Of a stretch of DNA of 59,835 bases, positions 52,409-59,835 are shown piece by piece. Source of the stretch: an uncultured Muribaculaceae bacterium (GTDB lineage: Bacteria; Bacteroidota; Bacteroidia; Bacteroidales; Muribaculaceae); NCBI GenBank assembly GCA_944321685.1, contig CALUMH010000017.1:1-59835 (forward strand), given 5' to 3'. Position numbers and translations under genes: made by a program. The notes below the pieces were generated by a model. That model was not told where the DNA came from, did not search any database, and saw only the letters and a list, made by a program, of their open reading frames with translations. Every line of letters starts with the position of its first letter. Position 1 is the stretch's first letter.

Positions 52409-53935
52409 TTAATGTTTAAAATGGCGCACACCTGTCATCACCATTGCAACACCATTGTTATTGCAATACTCCACCGATTCATTGTCGCGAATCGAGCCGC
52501 CGGGTTGGATGACAGCCGTCACACCAGCCTTGTGCGCAATTTCCACACAATCACCAAATGGGAAGAATGCATCTGAAGCCATCACCGCCCCATTAAGATC
52601 GAAATTAAAGCTGTGGGCTTTCTCAATAGCTTGTTTTAATGCATCGACACGAGAAGTCTGGCCTATGCCGCTTGCGCATAACTGCTTGTTCTTGGCAAGT
52701 ACTATGGCATTGCTCTTACTGTGCTTTACAATCTTATTGGCAAAAAGCAAATCTTCAATTTGATTTGCATCCACAGCCTTGGTCGTAACCTGCTTCAACT
52801 CATCGGGAGTTTCAACATGACTGTCACGTTCTTGCCCCAATGCTCCGTTCAAGATGGTACGATATTGCATCGCCGGACGGGTAAACGGCTTCTGTACAAG
52901 AATTATGCGGTTTTTCTTTTGTTCGAGTATCTTCAAAGCATCCTCGCTGTAAGAAGGAGCTATGCACACTTCAAAAAATATTTTATTCATCTCTTCAGCC
53001 GTCGCGCCATCAACCTCGGCATTGGTAATCAATACACCTCCAAAAGCCGAAACCGGGTCACCGGCAAGTGCATCTTTCCATGCTTCAAGCACTGTGGGAC
53101 GTGATGCGAAGCCACAAGCATTGTTATGCTTCAATATCCCGAAAGATGTTTCGGTAAAATCGGCCATCAAGTTGACAGCTGCATCAATGTCAAGCAGATT
53201 GTTATAAGAGATTTCCTTACCGTGCAACTGAGTGAACATTTCATCGAAATCACCAAAGAAGTATCCTTTCTGATGTGGATTTTCGCCATAACGCATCACC
53301 TTCGCTCCATTCACGGCAAAACGCAATGCCGACGGTTCATTTTGGTCGAAATAATTGAATATGTGCGAATCATATGCGCTCGATACTGCAAATGCTTCTT
53401 TTGCAAACCAACGGCGGTCTTCTTCTGTTGTGCTTGCCGAGCCATATTCCATGAATTTATTGTATAGTGGCTCATATTGAGCTTTTGACGCCACAATCAC
53501 CACATCTTTATAATTTTTGGCTGCTGCACGGATAAGCGAAATTCCACCTATATCGATTTTTTCGATGATATCGGCGTGTGATGCTCCCGATGCCACAGTA
53601 TCTTCAAACGGATACAAATCGACAATCACAAGGTCGATTTCAGGAATGTCATAAGTTGCTATTTGTTCTTTGTCTCCTTCATTGTCACGACGATTCAATA
53701 TACCGCCAAACACTTTCGGATGCAGTGTCTTTACCCTGCCTCCAAGTATCGACGGATAACCGGTGAGATCTTCCACGGCATCGCACTTGTATCCTTGTTG
53801 CTGTATGAACGACTGCGTACCTCCCGTCGAAAGCAAACGTACTCCATTGTCATTCAATATTCTCAAAATCTTGTCTAAACCATCTTTGTGATAGACAGAT
53901 ATTAACGCTGTCTTGATTTGTTTATTCTCAGCCAT
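52409..53935 (-). CDS. purH: Bifunctional AICAR transformylase / IMP cyclohydrolase
   Basis: Catalyses the last two steps of purine synthesis. The 508-aa protein has the N-terminal IMP cyclohydrolase domain (about 1-195, with LSTGGT and GGRVKTLHP) and the C-terminal transformylase domain, with RYGENPHQKGYF, FGILKHNNACGFA and a final DAFFPFGDCVEIAHKAGVTAV. It heads the mre cluster, as in many Bacteroidetes. Its promoter has a TAATTTTG -7 box at 53979-53972. Confidence 0.97.
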   Translation of the reverse strand: MAENKQIKTALISVYHKDGLDKILRILNDNGVRLLSTGGTQSFIQQQGYKCDAVEDLTGYPSILGGRVKTLHPKVFGGILNRRDNEGDKEQIATYDIPEIDLVIVDLYPFEDTVASGASHADIIEKIDIGGISLIRAAAKNYKDVVIVASKAQYEPLYNKFMEYGSASTTEEDRRWFAKEAFAVSSAYDSHIFNYFDQNEPSALRFAVNGAKVMRYGENPHQKGYFFGDFDEMFTQLHGKEISYNNLLDIDAAVNLMADFTETSFGILKHNNACGFASRPTVLEAWKDALAGDPVSAFGGVLITNAEVDGATAEEMNKIFFEVCIAPSYSEDALKILEQKKNRIILVQKPFTRPAMQYRTILNGALGQERDSHVETPDELKQVTTKAVDANQIEDLLFANKIVKHSKSNAIVLAKNKQLCASGIGQTSRVDALKQAIEKAHSFNFDLNGAVMASDAFFPFGDCVEIAHKAGVTAVIQPGGSIRDNESVEYCNNNGVAMVMTGVRHFKH

Positions 53936-53971
53936 TTCTTTAACTATATTACTTCATATATATTTATGCTG

Positions 53972-53979
53972 CAAAATTA
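53972..53979 (-). promoter_or_regulatory. -7 box of the purH-mre operon
   Basis: TAATTTTG on the minus strand, 36 bp before the purH ATG; no exact -33 TTG is seen. It is the only obvious promoter for the whole purH-to-rodA series except possibly the 129-bp mreB-mreC gap. Confidence 0.6.
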
Positions 53980-54092
53980 CTAAATTAACAGCATTAATCA
54001 TTATAAAAAATCGAATAAAATGGCAAATACATATTTTTCGTCTGATTTACAGCCTTTTACGCATAACCACACCTATTGATTTAACATTATGC

Positions 54093-54123
54093 TTGCAGCC
54101 GACACGATTTGTAATTATTTTTG
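54093..54123 (+). promoter_or_regulatory. Promoter of rarA, leading to a very short leader
   Basis: TTG (54093-54095), 20 bp, TATTTTTG (54116-54123). The likely transcript start near 54130 makes the GTG at 54148 the first practical start codon. Confidence 0.65.
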
Positions 54124-54147
54124 CAAAGGTTGAAAAACAAAACTATC

Positions 54148-55434
54148 GTGTACGAACCATTAGCTGAACGATTGCGACCAAAGTCGCTTGACGAATATAT
54201 CGGGCAAACACACCTTGTCGGCCCGGGTGCAGTATTGCGCAAAATGATTGAATCGGGCAATATTTCCTCGTTTATACTATGGGGCCCGCCGGGTGTGGGC
54301 AAAACCACACTTGCCAAAATTATCGCCGCACAAACACAAGTACCATTCTACACACTCTCGGCAGTAACTTCCGGCGTAAAAGACGTGCGTGACATACTCG
54401 ACCGCTGCAAACAAGATGCCATAAGCGTTTTTTCCAAAGGCCGCCCCATACTGTTCATCGATGAAATCCATCGCTTCAACAAGTCGCAGCAAGACTCATT
54501 GCTTGGAGCCGTGGAACAAGGTATTGTCACTCTGATAGGTGCAACCACCGAAAATCCATCATTTGAAGTGATTCGCCCGCTATTGTCACGTGCGCAGGTA
54601 TATGTATTGCAACCTCTTGAGAAAACCGATTTACTGAAACTGCTTGACCGTGCCATAACAACCGACAAAATATTTCAAGGTCGAGAAGTGCGCATTGAAG
54701 AAACCGAAGCCCTATTGCGATATTCAGGCGGTGATGCCCGCAAGCTGCTCAATATTTTAGACCTGATCATGCAATCTATCAGTGCCAATGAACCATTTGT
54801 AATCAACGATGCCACAGTTACCGACCGCCTGCAACAAAACCCAATGGCTTTCGACAAGAATGGCGAAATGCACTACGACATAATCTCGGCTTTCATAAAG
54901 TCGGTACGAGGCAGCGACCCCGATGCTGCTGTTTATTGGCTTGCAAGACTTATTGCCGGTGGAGAAGATCCTAAATTCATAGCACGCCGCCTTGTGATAC
55001 TCGCAAGCGAAGATATCGGACTTGCCAATCCCAACGCCTTGCTGCTTGCCAATGCCACATTCGATGCACTCACCAAGATTGGCTGGCCCGAAGGACGCAT
55101 TATCCTATCGGAATGTACAATCTACCTCGCCACATCACCAAAAAGCAACTCGGCATATATGGCCATAAACTCGGCATTGCAATATGTACAACAAACAGGC
55201 AATCTGCCGGTTCCTTTACACTTGCGCAACGCCCCGACAAAGCTGATGGAAGAACTCGGATATGCAAAAGATTACAAATATGCCCACGACTACCCCGGCA
55301 ATTTCGTGCGCCAGGAGTTCATGCCGATCGAGAGCAACCACCCTACATTTTACACCCCCGGTCAAAATCCCGCCGAATACAAAATAAAAGAGCGCATGGA
55401 TATATTATGGGGTAGGAAACAGATGGAAAAGTAA
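54148..55434 (+). CDS. rarA: Replication-associated recombination protein A (RarA/MgsA)
   Basis: AAA+ ATPase acting at stalled forks. The 428-aa protein has PLAERLRPKSLDEYIGQTHLVG at the start, Walker A GPPGVGKTTLA, Walker B FIDEIHRF, sensor LIGATTENPSFE and a C-terminal tetramerisation domain. The GTG at 54148 aligns with the usual family beginning and clears the promoter; in-frame TTG codons at 54121 and 54130 lie within or at the edge of it. Confidence 0.93.
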   Translation: MYEPLAERLRPKSLDEYIGQTHLVGPGAVLRKMIESGNISSFILWGPPGVGKTTLAKIIAAQTQVPFYTLSAVTSGVKDVRDILDRCKQDAISVFSKGRPILFIDEIHRFNKSQQDSLLGAVEQGIVTLIGATTENPSFEVIRPLLSRAQVYVLQPLEKTDLLKLLDRAITTDKIFQGREVRIEETEALLRYSGGDARKLLNILDLIMQSISANEPFVINDATVTDRLQQNPMAFDKNGEMHYDIISAFIKSVRGSDPDAAVYWLARLIAGGEDPKFIARRLVILASEDIGLANPNALLLANATFDALTKIGWPEGRIILSECTIYLATSPKSNSAYMAINSALQYVQQTGNLPVPLHLRNAPTKLMEELGYAKDYKYAHDYPGNFVRQEFMPIESNHPTFYTPGQNPAEYKIKERMDILWGRKQMEK

Positions 55435-55495
55435 CACAACGCACACTTATGTAACCCGTTATACATTAATTAGGGATATTTTTCAATAATCGGCC

Positions 55496-55525
55496 TTGCC
55501 AAATAGCTTAATTTGTGTAACTTTG
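55496..55525 (+). promoter_or_regulatory. Promoter of the etf operon
   Basis: TTG (55496-55498), 19 bp, TAACTTTG (55518-55525). The leader to etfB is about 90 nt. Confidence 0.72.
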
Positions 55526-55621
55526 TAAAGTTGAACCGACTCATGGTTTACGCCACCTGAGCCATTACATAAAACTATTGATTATCAAATAATTAATTTA
55601 ATATATTAACATATCTATTTT

Positions 55622-56494
55622 ATGAGTTTGAATATCGTTGTCTTGGCAAAACAAGTGCCCGACACTCGTAATGTAGGCAAAGATGCTATGAAAGAAGACG
55701 GCACAATCAACCGTGCCGCACTTCCTGCAATCTTCAACCCCGAAGACCTCAATGCATTGGAACAAGCCCTGCAACTGAAAGAACAAAATCCCGGTTCCAC
55801 AATCACCATTCTCACCATGGGACCACCGCGTGCAGCCGAAATAATTCGTGAAGCAATGTACCGTGGTGCAGATACCGGCATAGTACTGACCGACCGAGCT
55901 TTTGCCGGAGCCGACACACTTGCCACTTCATATGCTTTATCGGTGGCAATTCGTCACATAGGCAAGTATGACATCATCATCGGCGGCCGCCAAGCCATCG
56001 ACGGCGACACTGCACAAGTGGGACCACAAGTTGCCGAAAAACTCGGCTTGCCACAAGTAACATATGCCGAGGAAGTAAAAGTCGCCGACGGCAAAGCCAC
56101 CATCAAGCGTCGTCTTGAACATGGAGTTGAAACCGTAGAATGTCCGTTGCCTCTCGTCGTTACAGTCAATGGCTCGGCCACTCCATGCCGTCCGCGCAAT
56201 GCACGTCTTGTACAAAAATATAAATATGCCGTTACTCCGAGTGAAAAGGCAACACTGCCCGAAGATAAATCAAAACTCGTTGAAACACGTCCATACCTCA
56301 ATCTGTATGAGTGGAGTGCAAGCGAAGTTAATGCCGAACCTGAACAAATAGGCCTCGCAGGTTCACCCACAAAAGTAAAAGGCATAGTGAACGTCGTATT
56401 CCAAGCCAAAGAGAGCAAAACACTCGAAGGCAAAGACGATGCAGCCATCGAGGAACTAATCAAAGACCTTATCGCCAACCACACGATAGGCTGA
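55622..56494 (+). CDS. etfB: Electron transfer flavoprotein beta subunit
   Basis: AMP/FAD-binding partner of EtfA, 290 aa, somewhat longer than the usual ~255. Features are LAKQVPDTRNV at the start, NPEDLNALEQALQLKEQNP, TDRAFAGADTLATSYALSVAI and IIGGRQAIDGDTAQVGPQVAEKLGLPQVTY, the family signature region. First gene of a three-gene unit, 45 bp before etfA. Confidence 0.95.
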   Translation: MSLNIVVLAKQVPDTRNVGKDAMKEDGTINRAALPAIFNPEDLNALEQALQLKEQNPGSTITILTMGPPRAAEIIREAMYRGADTGIVLTDRAFAGADTLATSYALSVAIRHIGKYDIIIGGRQAIDGDTAQVGPQVAEKLGLPQVTYAEEVKVADGKATIKRRLEHGVETVECPLPLVVTVNGSATPCRPRNARLVQKYKYAVTPSEKATLPEDKSKLVETRPYLNLYEWSASEVNAEPEQIGLAGSPTKVKGIVNVVFQAKESKTLEGKDDAAIEELIKDLIANHTIG

Positions 56495-56539
56495 TCTTTT
56501 CCATCACTCACATTTGTTTAAACACACTCAAAAACAACT

Positions 56540-57568
56540 ATGGCAGATATTAATAATTTAATAGTATATTGCGAATATGAAGATGGCAAAGTGGCCGACA
56601 TCAGTTTGGAACTGCTCACTAAAGGTCGCACCCTTGCCACTCAATTAGGCGTGAAACTCGAAGCTCTCGTCATTGGCGACAAACTCGCAAGCATAGAAAA
56701 CCAATTATACCCTTATGGCGTGGATACTATTTACAAAGTTGAAGATCCTCGCTTGTATCCCTATACTTCGCAACCACACGCTTCGGTAGTTATCAATTTG
56801 TTTAAGGAAATCAAGCCGCAGGTATGCCTGATGGGTGCATCAAGCATCGGTCGTGACTTGGGGCCTCGTGTTTCTTCTTCGTTACACAGCGGATTGACCG
56901 CCGACTGCACCTCACTCGAAATAGGAGACCACACCGATGCAAAAACAGGCAAGGAATACCACAATTTGCTTTACCAAATCCGTCCGGCTTTCGGTGGCAA
57001 CATTGTGGCAACAATTGTCAACCCCGAGTGCCGTCCGCAAATGGCAACCGTGCGCGAAGGCGTGATGAAGAAAGAAATATTTGATGAAAATTACAAGGGC
57101 ACAACCATCGACCTCGATGCCAATAAATATGTGAGCGATGCCGATTTTGTAGTAAGCATAATCGATCGTCATATCGAGAAGTCGAAAATCAACATCAAGA
57201 ATGCCTCGATAATTGTTGCAGGCGGTTATGGTGTGGGTAGCAAAGAAAACTTCCAAATGCTGTTCCAACTCGCCGAAACACTCGGTGCCGAAGTGGGCGC
57301 ATCACGTGCCGCAGTCGATGCCGGTTTTACCGAGCATGAACGCCAAATCGGGCAAACCGGTGTCACGGTTCATCCCAAGCTATACATTGCTTGCGGCATA
57401 TCAGGACAGATACAACACATTGCCGGTATGCAAGACAGCTCGATTATCATTTCGATAAACAACGACCCCAAAGCTCCTATCAACACAATTGCCGATTATG
57501 TTATTACCGGCGACATCGAAGAGGTCGTGCCGAAACTTATCAAGTATTACAAAAAGAACTCTAAGTAA
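56540..57568 (+). CDS. etfA: Electron transfer flavoprotein alpha subunit
   Basis: FAD-binding subunit of 342 aa. The C-terminal FAD domain shows VGASRAAVDAGFTEHERQIGQTG, VHPKLYIACGISGQIQH and INNDPKAPINTIADY, all standard. It forms the heterodimer with EtfB and moves electrons from acyl-CoA dehydrogenase to a membrane acceptor, or in a bifurcating enzyme to ferredoxin; the sequence does not settle which. 23 bp before the dehydrogenase gene. Confidence 0.95.
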   Translation: MADINNLIVYCEYEDGKVADISLELLTKGRTLATQLGVKLEALVIGDKLASIENQLYPYGVDTIYKVEDPRLYPYTSQPHASVVINLFKEIKPQVCLMGASSIGRDLGPRVSSSLHSGLTADCTSLEIGDHTDAKTGKEYHNLLYQIRPAFGGNIVATIVNPECRPQMATVREGVMKKEIFDENYKGTTIDLDANKYVSDADFVVSIIDRHIEKSKINIKNASIIVAGGYGVGSKENFQMLFQLAETLGAEVGASRAAVDAGFTEHERQIGQTGVTVHPKLYIACGISGQIQHIAGMQDSSIIISINNDPKAPINTIADYVITGDIEEVVPKLIKYYKKNSK

Positions 57569-57591
57569 ACCTCACATTCATCCAAACAAAG

Positions 57592-59304
57592 ATGGCTAAT
57601 TTTTATAACGACAATAAAGACCTGAAGCATCATTTGCACCATCCGTTGATGCAGAAGATCGTTGCATTGAAAGAACGCAACTACACCGATTGCGAGAAAT
57701 TTGATTATGCTCCCCTCAACTTTGAGGACGCAATGGATTCTTATGAAAAAGTGTTGGAAATCGCCGGAGAAATCGCCGGGGAGATTGTAGCACCCAACGC
57801 CGAAAGCGTTGACCACGAAGGACCACACTTGATTGACGGCCATGTGGAATATGCCGAAGGTACCAAGCAAAACCTCGATGCCCTTGTAAAAGCCGGCTTA
57901 ATGGGAATTTCACTCCCTCGCCGATACAATGGGCTCAACTTCTCGCTCGTTCCTTATATAATGGCAGCCGACATGGTAAGCCGTGCCGATGCCAGCTTCG
58001 TAAACATTTGGGGTCTGCAAGACTGCGCCGAAACCATATATGAGTTTGCCGATGAAGACCAACGTCAACGTTTCTTACCGCGTGTATGTGCCGGTGAAAC
58101 CATGGCAATGGATCTTACCGAGCCCGATGCCGGTAGCGACTTGCAGGCTGTTATGCTCAAAGCTACCGAAGCTGAAGACGGTACTTGGCGACTAAACGGC
58201 GTCAAGCGTTTCATCACCAACGGCGACGGACAAATAGGGCTTGTATTGGCTCGTTCCGAAGCCGGATCCCACGACGGACGCGGCCTCTCAATGTTCATTT
58301 TCGACCACAAGAACGAACCGGGTCTTACAGTACGCCGCATCGAAAATAAAATGGGTATCAAAGGCTCACCGACTTGCGAACTCGTATTCAAGAACGTAAA
58401 AGCCGAATTGTGCGGTTCTCGCCGTATGGGGCTTATCAAGTATGTAATGGCTCTTATGAACGGTGCCCGCCTTGGCATTGCAGCACAATCAGTCGGTGTG
58501 AGCGAAGCTGCATACCGTGAAGCATACAACTATGCCCTCGACCGCCGCCAGTTTGGCAAAGCCATCATTGAATTCCCGGCAGTTGCCGAGATGCTCGCAA
58601 TGATGAAAGCCAAGCTCGATGCTTCTCGCTCGTTGCTCTATGAGACAACTCGTTTCGTAGATATGTACAAGACCTACGAAGATATTGCCCGCGAACGCAC
58701 GCTCTCTCCCGAGGAACGCGCCGAAATGAAATATTACTCGAAACTTGCCGATGCTTTCACCCCGATGTCAAAAGGTATGGGTAGCGAATTTTGCAACCAA
58801 AATGCCTATGACAGCATCCAAGTCCATGGCGGCTCAGGCTTCATGAAAGATTATGCCTGCGAGCGTATCTATCGCGATGCACGCATTACTTCCATTTATG
58901 AGGGTACCACACAATTGCAGGTTGTGGCAGCAATCCGCCACGTGACAACAGGCACATACCTAAACAAAATCAATGAATATGCAGCCGAGACCTACGCACC
59001 CGAATTGAAGCCGTTGCAAGACCGCCTCGCTGCCATGACCGAATTATATGCCGATGCGGTAAATCGCGTGACTTCTCTGAAGAACACCGAATACACCGAC
59101 TTCCAAGCACGGCGCATGGTGGAAATGGCCGGCCACATAATCATGGGTTACCTGTTACTTGGTGATGCCACACGTTGCTCCGACTTCATGAAATCGGCCA
59201 ACGTGTATGTCCGTTTTGGCGAGGCAGAAGTCAACCGTCACTACAAATTTATCACCGAATTTGCTCCCGAAGACTTTACCGCCTATTACAAGCACGAAGC
59301 TTAA
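57592..59304 (+). CDS. Acyl-CoA dehydrogenase
   Basis: FAD enzyme of 570 aa, longer than the ~380 aa of short-chain forms because of a C-terminal extension of about 150 residues. It has the substrate segment MDLTEPDAGSDLQAV, FITNGDGQIGLVLAR, the ALDRRQFGKAIIEFPAV block and the putative catalytic Glu in IYEGTTQLQVV. Encoded with both Etf subunits, it forms a complete electron-transfer unit. No other beta-oxidation or ring-degradation gene is adjacent, so the acyl chain is unknown. Confidence 0.93.
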   Translation: MANFYNDNKDLKHHLHHPLMQKIVALKERNYTDCEKFDYAPLNFEDAMDSYEKVLEIAGEIAGEIVAPNAESVDHEGPHLIDGHVEYAEGTKQNLDALVKAGLMGISLPRRYNGLNFSLVPYIMAADMVSRADASFVNIWGLQDCAETIYEFADEDQRQRFLPRVCAGETMAMDLTEPDAGSDLQAVMLKATEAEDGTWRLNGVKRFITNGDGQIGLVLARSEAGSHDGRGLSMFIFDHKNEPGLTVRRIENKMGIKGSPTCELVFKNVKAELCGSRRMGLIKYVMALMNGARLGIAAQSVGVSEAAYREAYNYALDRRQFGKAIIEFPAVAEMLAMMKAKLDASRSLLYETTRFVDMYKTYEDIARERTLSPEERAEMKYYSKLADAFTPMSKGMGSEFCNQNAYDSIQVHGGSGFMKDYACERIYRDARITSIYEGTTQLQVVAAIRHVTTGTYLNKINEYAAETYAPELKPLQDRLAAMTELYADAVNRVTSLKNTEYTDFQARRMVEMAGHIIMGYLLLGDATRCSDFMKSANVYVRFGEAEVNRHYKFITEFAPEDFTAYYKHEA

Positions 59305-59322
59305 AAATAATCACAATCACAC

Positions 59323-59366
59323 AACAGCTCTCTTGAAAAATCCGTTCAAGAGAGCTGTTGCTTTTA
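59323..59366 (+). terminator. Terminator of the etf operon
   Basis: A perfect 15-bp stem (59323-59337 with 59345-59359) with a 7-base loop, then GCTTTTA. Confidence 0.85.
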
Positions 59367-59453
59367 TCATACATTATCCATATCTTTGCAAATATACTCC
59401 ATTAATCTGTGTTTGAAAATTTATAAACAAATATAATTAACACTCTAAGAACC

Positions 59454-59483
59454 TTGCAAATCAAAATGTCATTTGTATCTTTG
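59454..59483 (+). promoter_or_regulatory. Promoter near the right edge, reading outward
   Basis: TTG (59454-59456), 19 bp, TATCTTTG (59476-59483). It precedes about 330 bp that hold two tiny reading frames, a palindrome and the 48-bp repeat, ending at the possible gene start at 59824. Confidence 0.7.
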
Positions 59484-59595
59484 TAACTCAACTTCTCAAT
59501 CTGCAAAAATCGATTGAGAATATATTTATTAAGGCAAAGCGTTTTGAATATTATTTAGCATTGAAATCTGGACAATTTCATCTACTCTGAATAAT

Positions 59596-59739
59596 ATGCA
59601 AGGACGCTCACGTCATATCTATAGACTTGTACCGACTTGTTTATATATTGGCGTGGGCTATTATTATAGAGTAAAGGCAGTCCAGAGCCACAATGCTGTA
59701 ATATATAATAGTTCACGCTATTTTTATAAACAAGTATGA
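59596..59739 (+). CDS. Possible 47-aa small protein
   Basis: An ATG-started frame of 47 codons, basic and tyrosine-rich (for example GVGYYYRVKAV and NSSRYFYKQV), lies after the promoter at 59454-59483. Its stop overlaps a 23-codon frame beginning ATGATG at 59736 and ending at 59807 inside the 48-bp repeat. No family is recognised. A chance frame in a structured leader is equally likely. Confidence 0.25.
   Translation: MQGRSRHIYRLVPTCLYIGVGYYYRVKAVQSHNAVIYNSSRYFYKQV
59635..59735. repeat. Imperfect large palindrome
   Basis: The first arm (59635-59668, starting ACTTGTTTATA) is nearly the reverse complement of the second (59702-59735, ending TATAAACAAGT), with exact blocks of 11, 5 and 6 bp and a central loop of about 33 bases. 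It lies between the promoter and the right copy of the 48-bp repeat. It could form an RNA hairpin or belong to a larger mobile palindromic element. Confidence 0.7.
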
Positions 59740-59762
59740 TGGACAAAGTACATATCGGGGAT

Positions 59763-59810
59763 CAGCGGATTTTCCCGGTTGGTGGAACGGGGATTTCAGG
59801 AATATAGCTT
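59763..59810 (+). repeat. Right copy of the 48-bp inverted repeat
   Basis: Identical over 48 bases to the reverse complement of 29-76. It is followed by an ATG at 59824 (M-K-K-P, cut by the edge), just as the left copy is followed by an outward start codon. The flanking sequences on both sides differ from those of the left copy, so exactly 48 bp are shared. Confidence 0.9.
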
Positions 59811-59823
59811 GGCAAGCCTGAAC

Positions 59824-59835
59824 ATGAAGAAGCCT
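59824..59835 (+). CDS. Possible gene start running off the right edge
   Basis: ATG followed by Lys-Lys-Pro, a common opening of exported Bacteroidetes proteins, 13 bp after the 48-bp repeat. Only four codons are in the window, so this is weak. Confidence 0.25.

Noticed and set aside
59635..59735. Palindrome read as an integron attC site or a CRISPR repeat
   Set aside because: No integrase, no core-site pattern and only one copy in the window.

Overview
The window reads as chromosomal DNA of a gut-type Bacteroidales bacterium. Signs include Bacteroidetes-style promoters (-33 TTG/TTTG and -7 TAnnTTTG) before many genes, few visible Shine-Dalgarno sites, frequent GTG starts, a BspA-like leucine-rich-repeat protein with a type IX-secretion-like tail, DUF4369 lipoproteins, and the purH-mreBCD-pbp2-rodA arrangement. 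The overall gene style fits Muribaculaceae or a close relative, but family rank is inference. No tRNA, rRNA, CRISPR array, complete IS or phage module was seen. An identical 48-bp sequence lies near both ends in opposite orientation, each copy just upstream of what looks like an outward-facing gene start. The window may be a whole contig that ended near repeats.

Layout. 1-6.1 kb, minus strand: a probable inositol-metabolism operon (pdxA, nucleotidyltransferase, ATP-grasp protein resembling inositol-phosphate kinases, CDP-alcohol phosphotransferase, HAD hydrolase, myo-inositol-phosphate synthase). 6.3-8.1 kb: ribosomal protein S1. 8.3-10.1 kb: ThiF/MoeB-like E1 without its usual cysteines, DUF1893 protein, ECF-type S component. 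10.3-16.0 kb, minus: metA (predicted acetyl-CoA type), U32 peptidase, MATE exporter, cytidylate-kinase-like protein, glycosyltransferase. 16.2-19.8 kb: alpha/beta hydrolase, membrane-anchored Mur ligase, D-Ala-D-Ala-ligase-like protein. 19.9-31 kb: housekeeping and envelope genes (TIGR02757, MIP18-like, lpxH-like, ispD, recG, ndk, M23/LysM peptidase, AraC regulator, coiled-coil protein) and a candidate small RNA or attenuator before ispD. 30.6-35 kb: ugd, AspT/YidE-type transporter, exported flavodoxin and flavin reductase. 35-46.6 kb: BspA-like protein, M3 peptidase, TlpA-fold lipoprotein lacking CxxC, lgt, OmpA-family lipoprotein, DPP-IV-like peptidase, miaA. 46.6-54 kb, minus: purH-mreB-mreC-mreD-mrdA-rodA. 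54.1-59.3 kb: rarA, then etfB-etfA-acyl-CoA dehydrogenase.

How the genes work together. The best candidates for undescribed biology are the inositol operon, which adds an ITPK-like ATP-grasp protein to synthase, nucleotidyltransferase, transferase and phosphatase functions, and the three-gene ligase cluster at 16.2-19.8 kb, in which the Mur ligase has replaced its usual substrate-binding N-terminus with membrane helices. The rest is mainly elongasome/cell-shape, envelope, isoprenoid, purine, DNA-repair and electron-transfer functions. All identifications come from reading motifs and recalling families; no database search was run.
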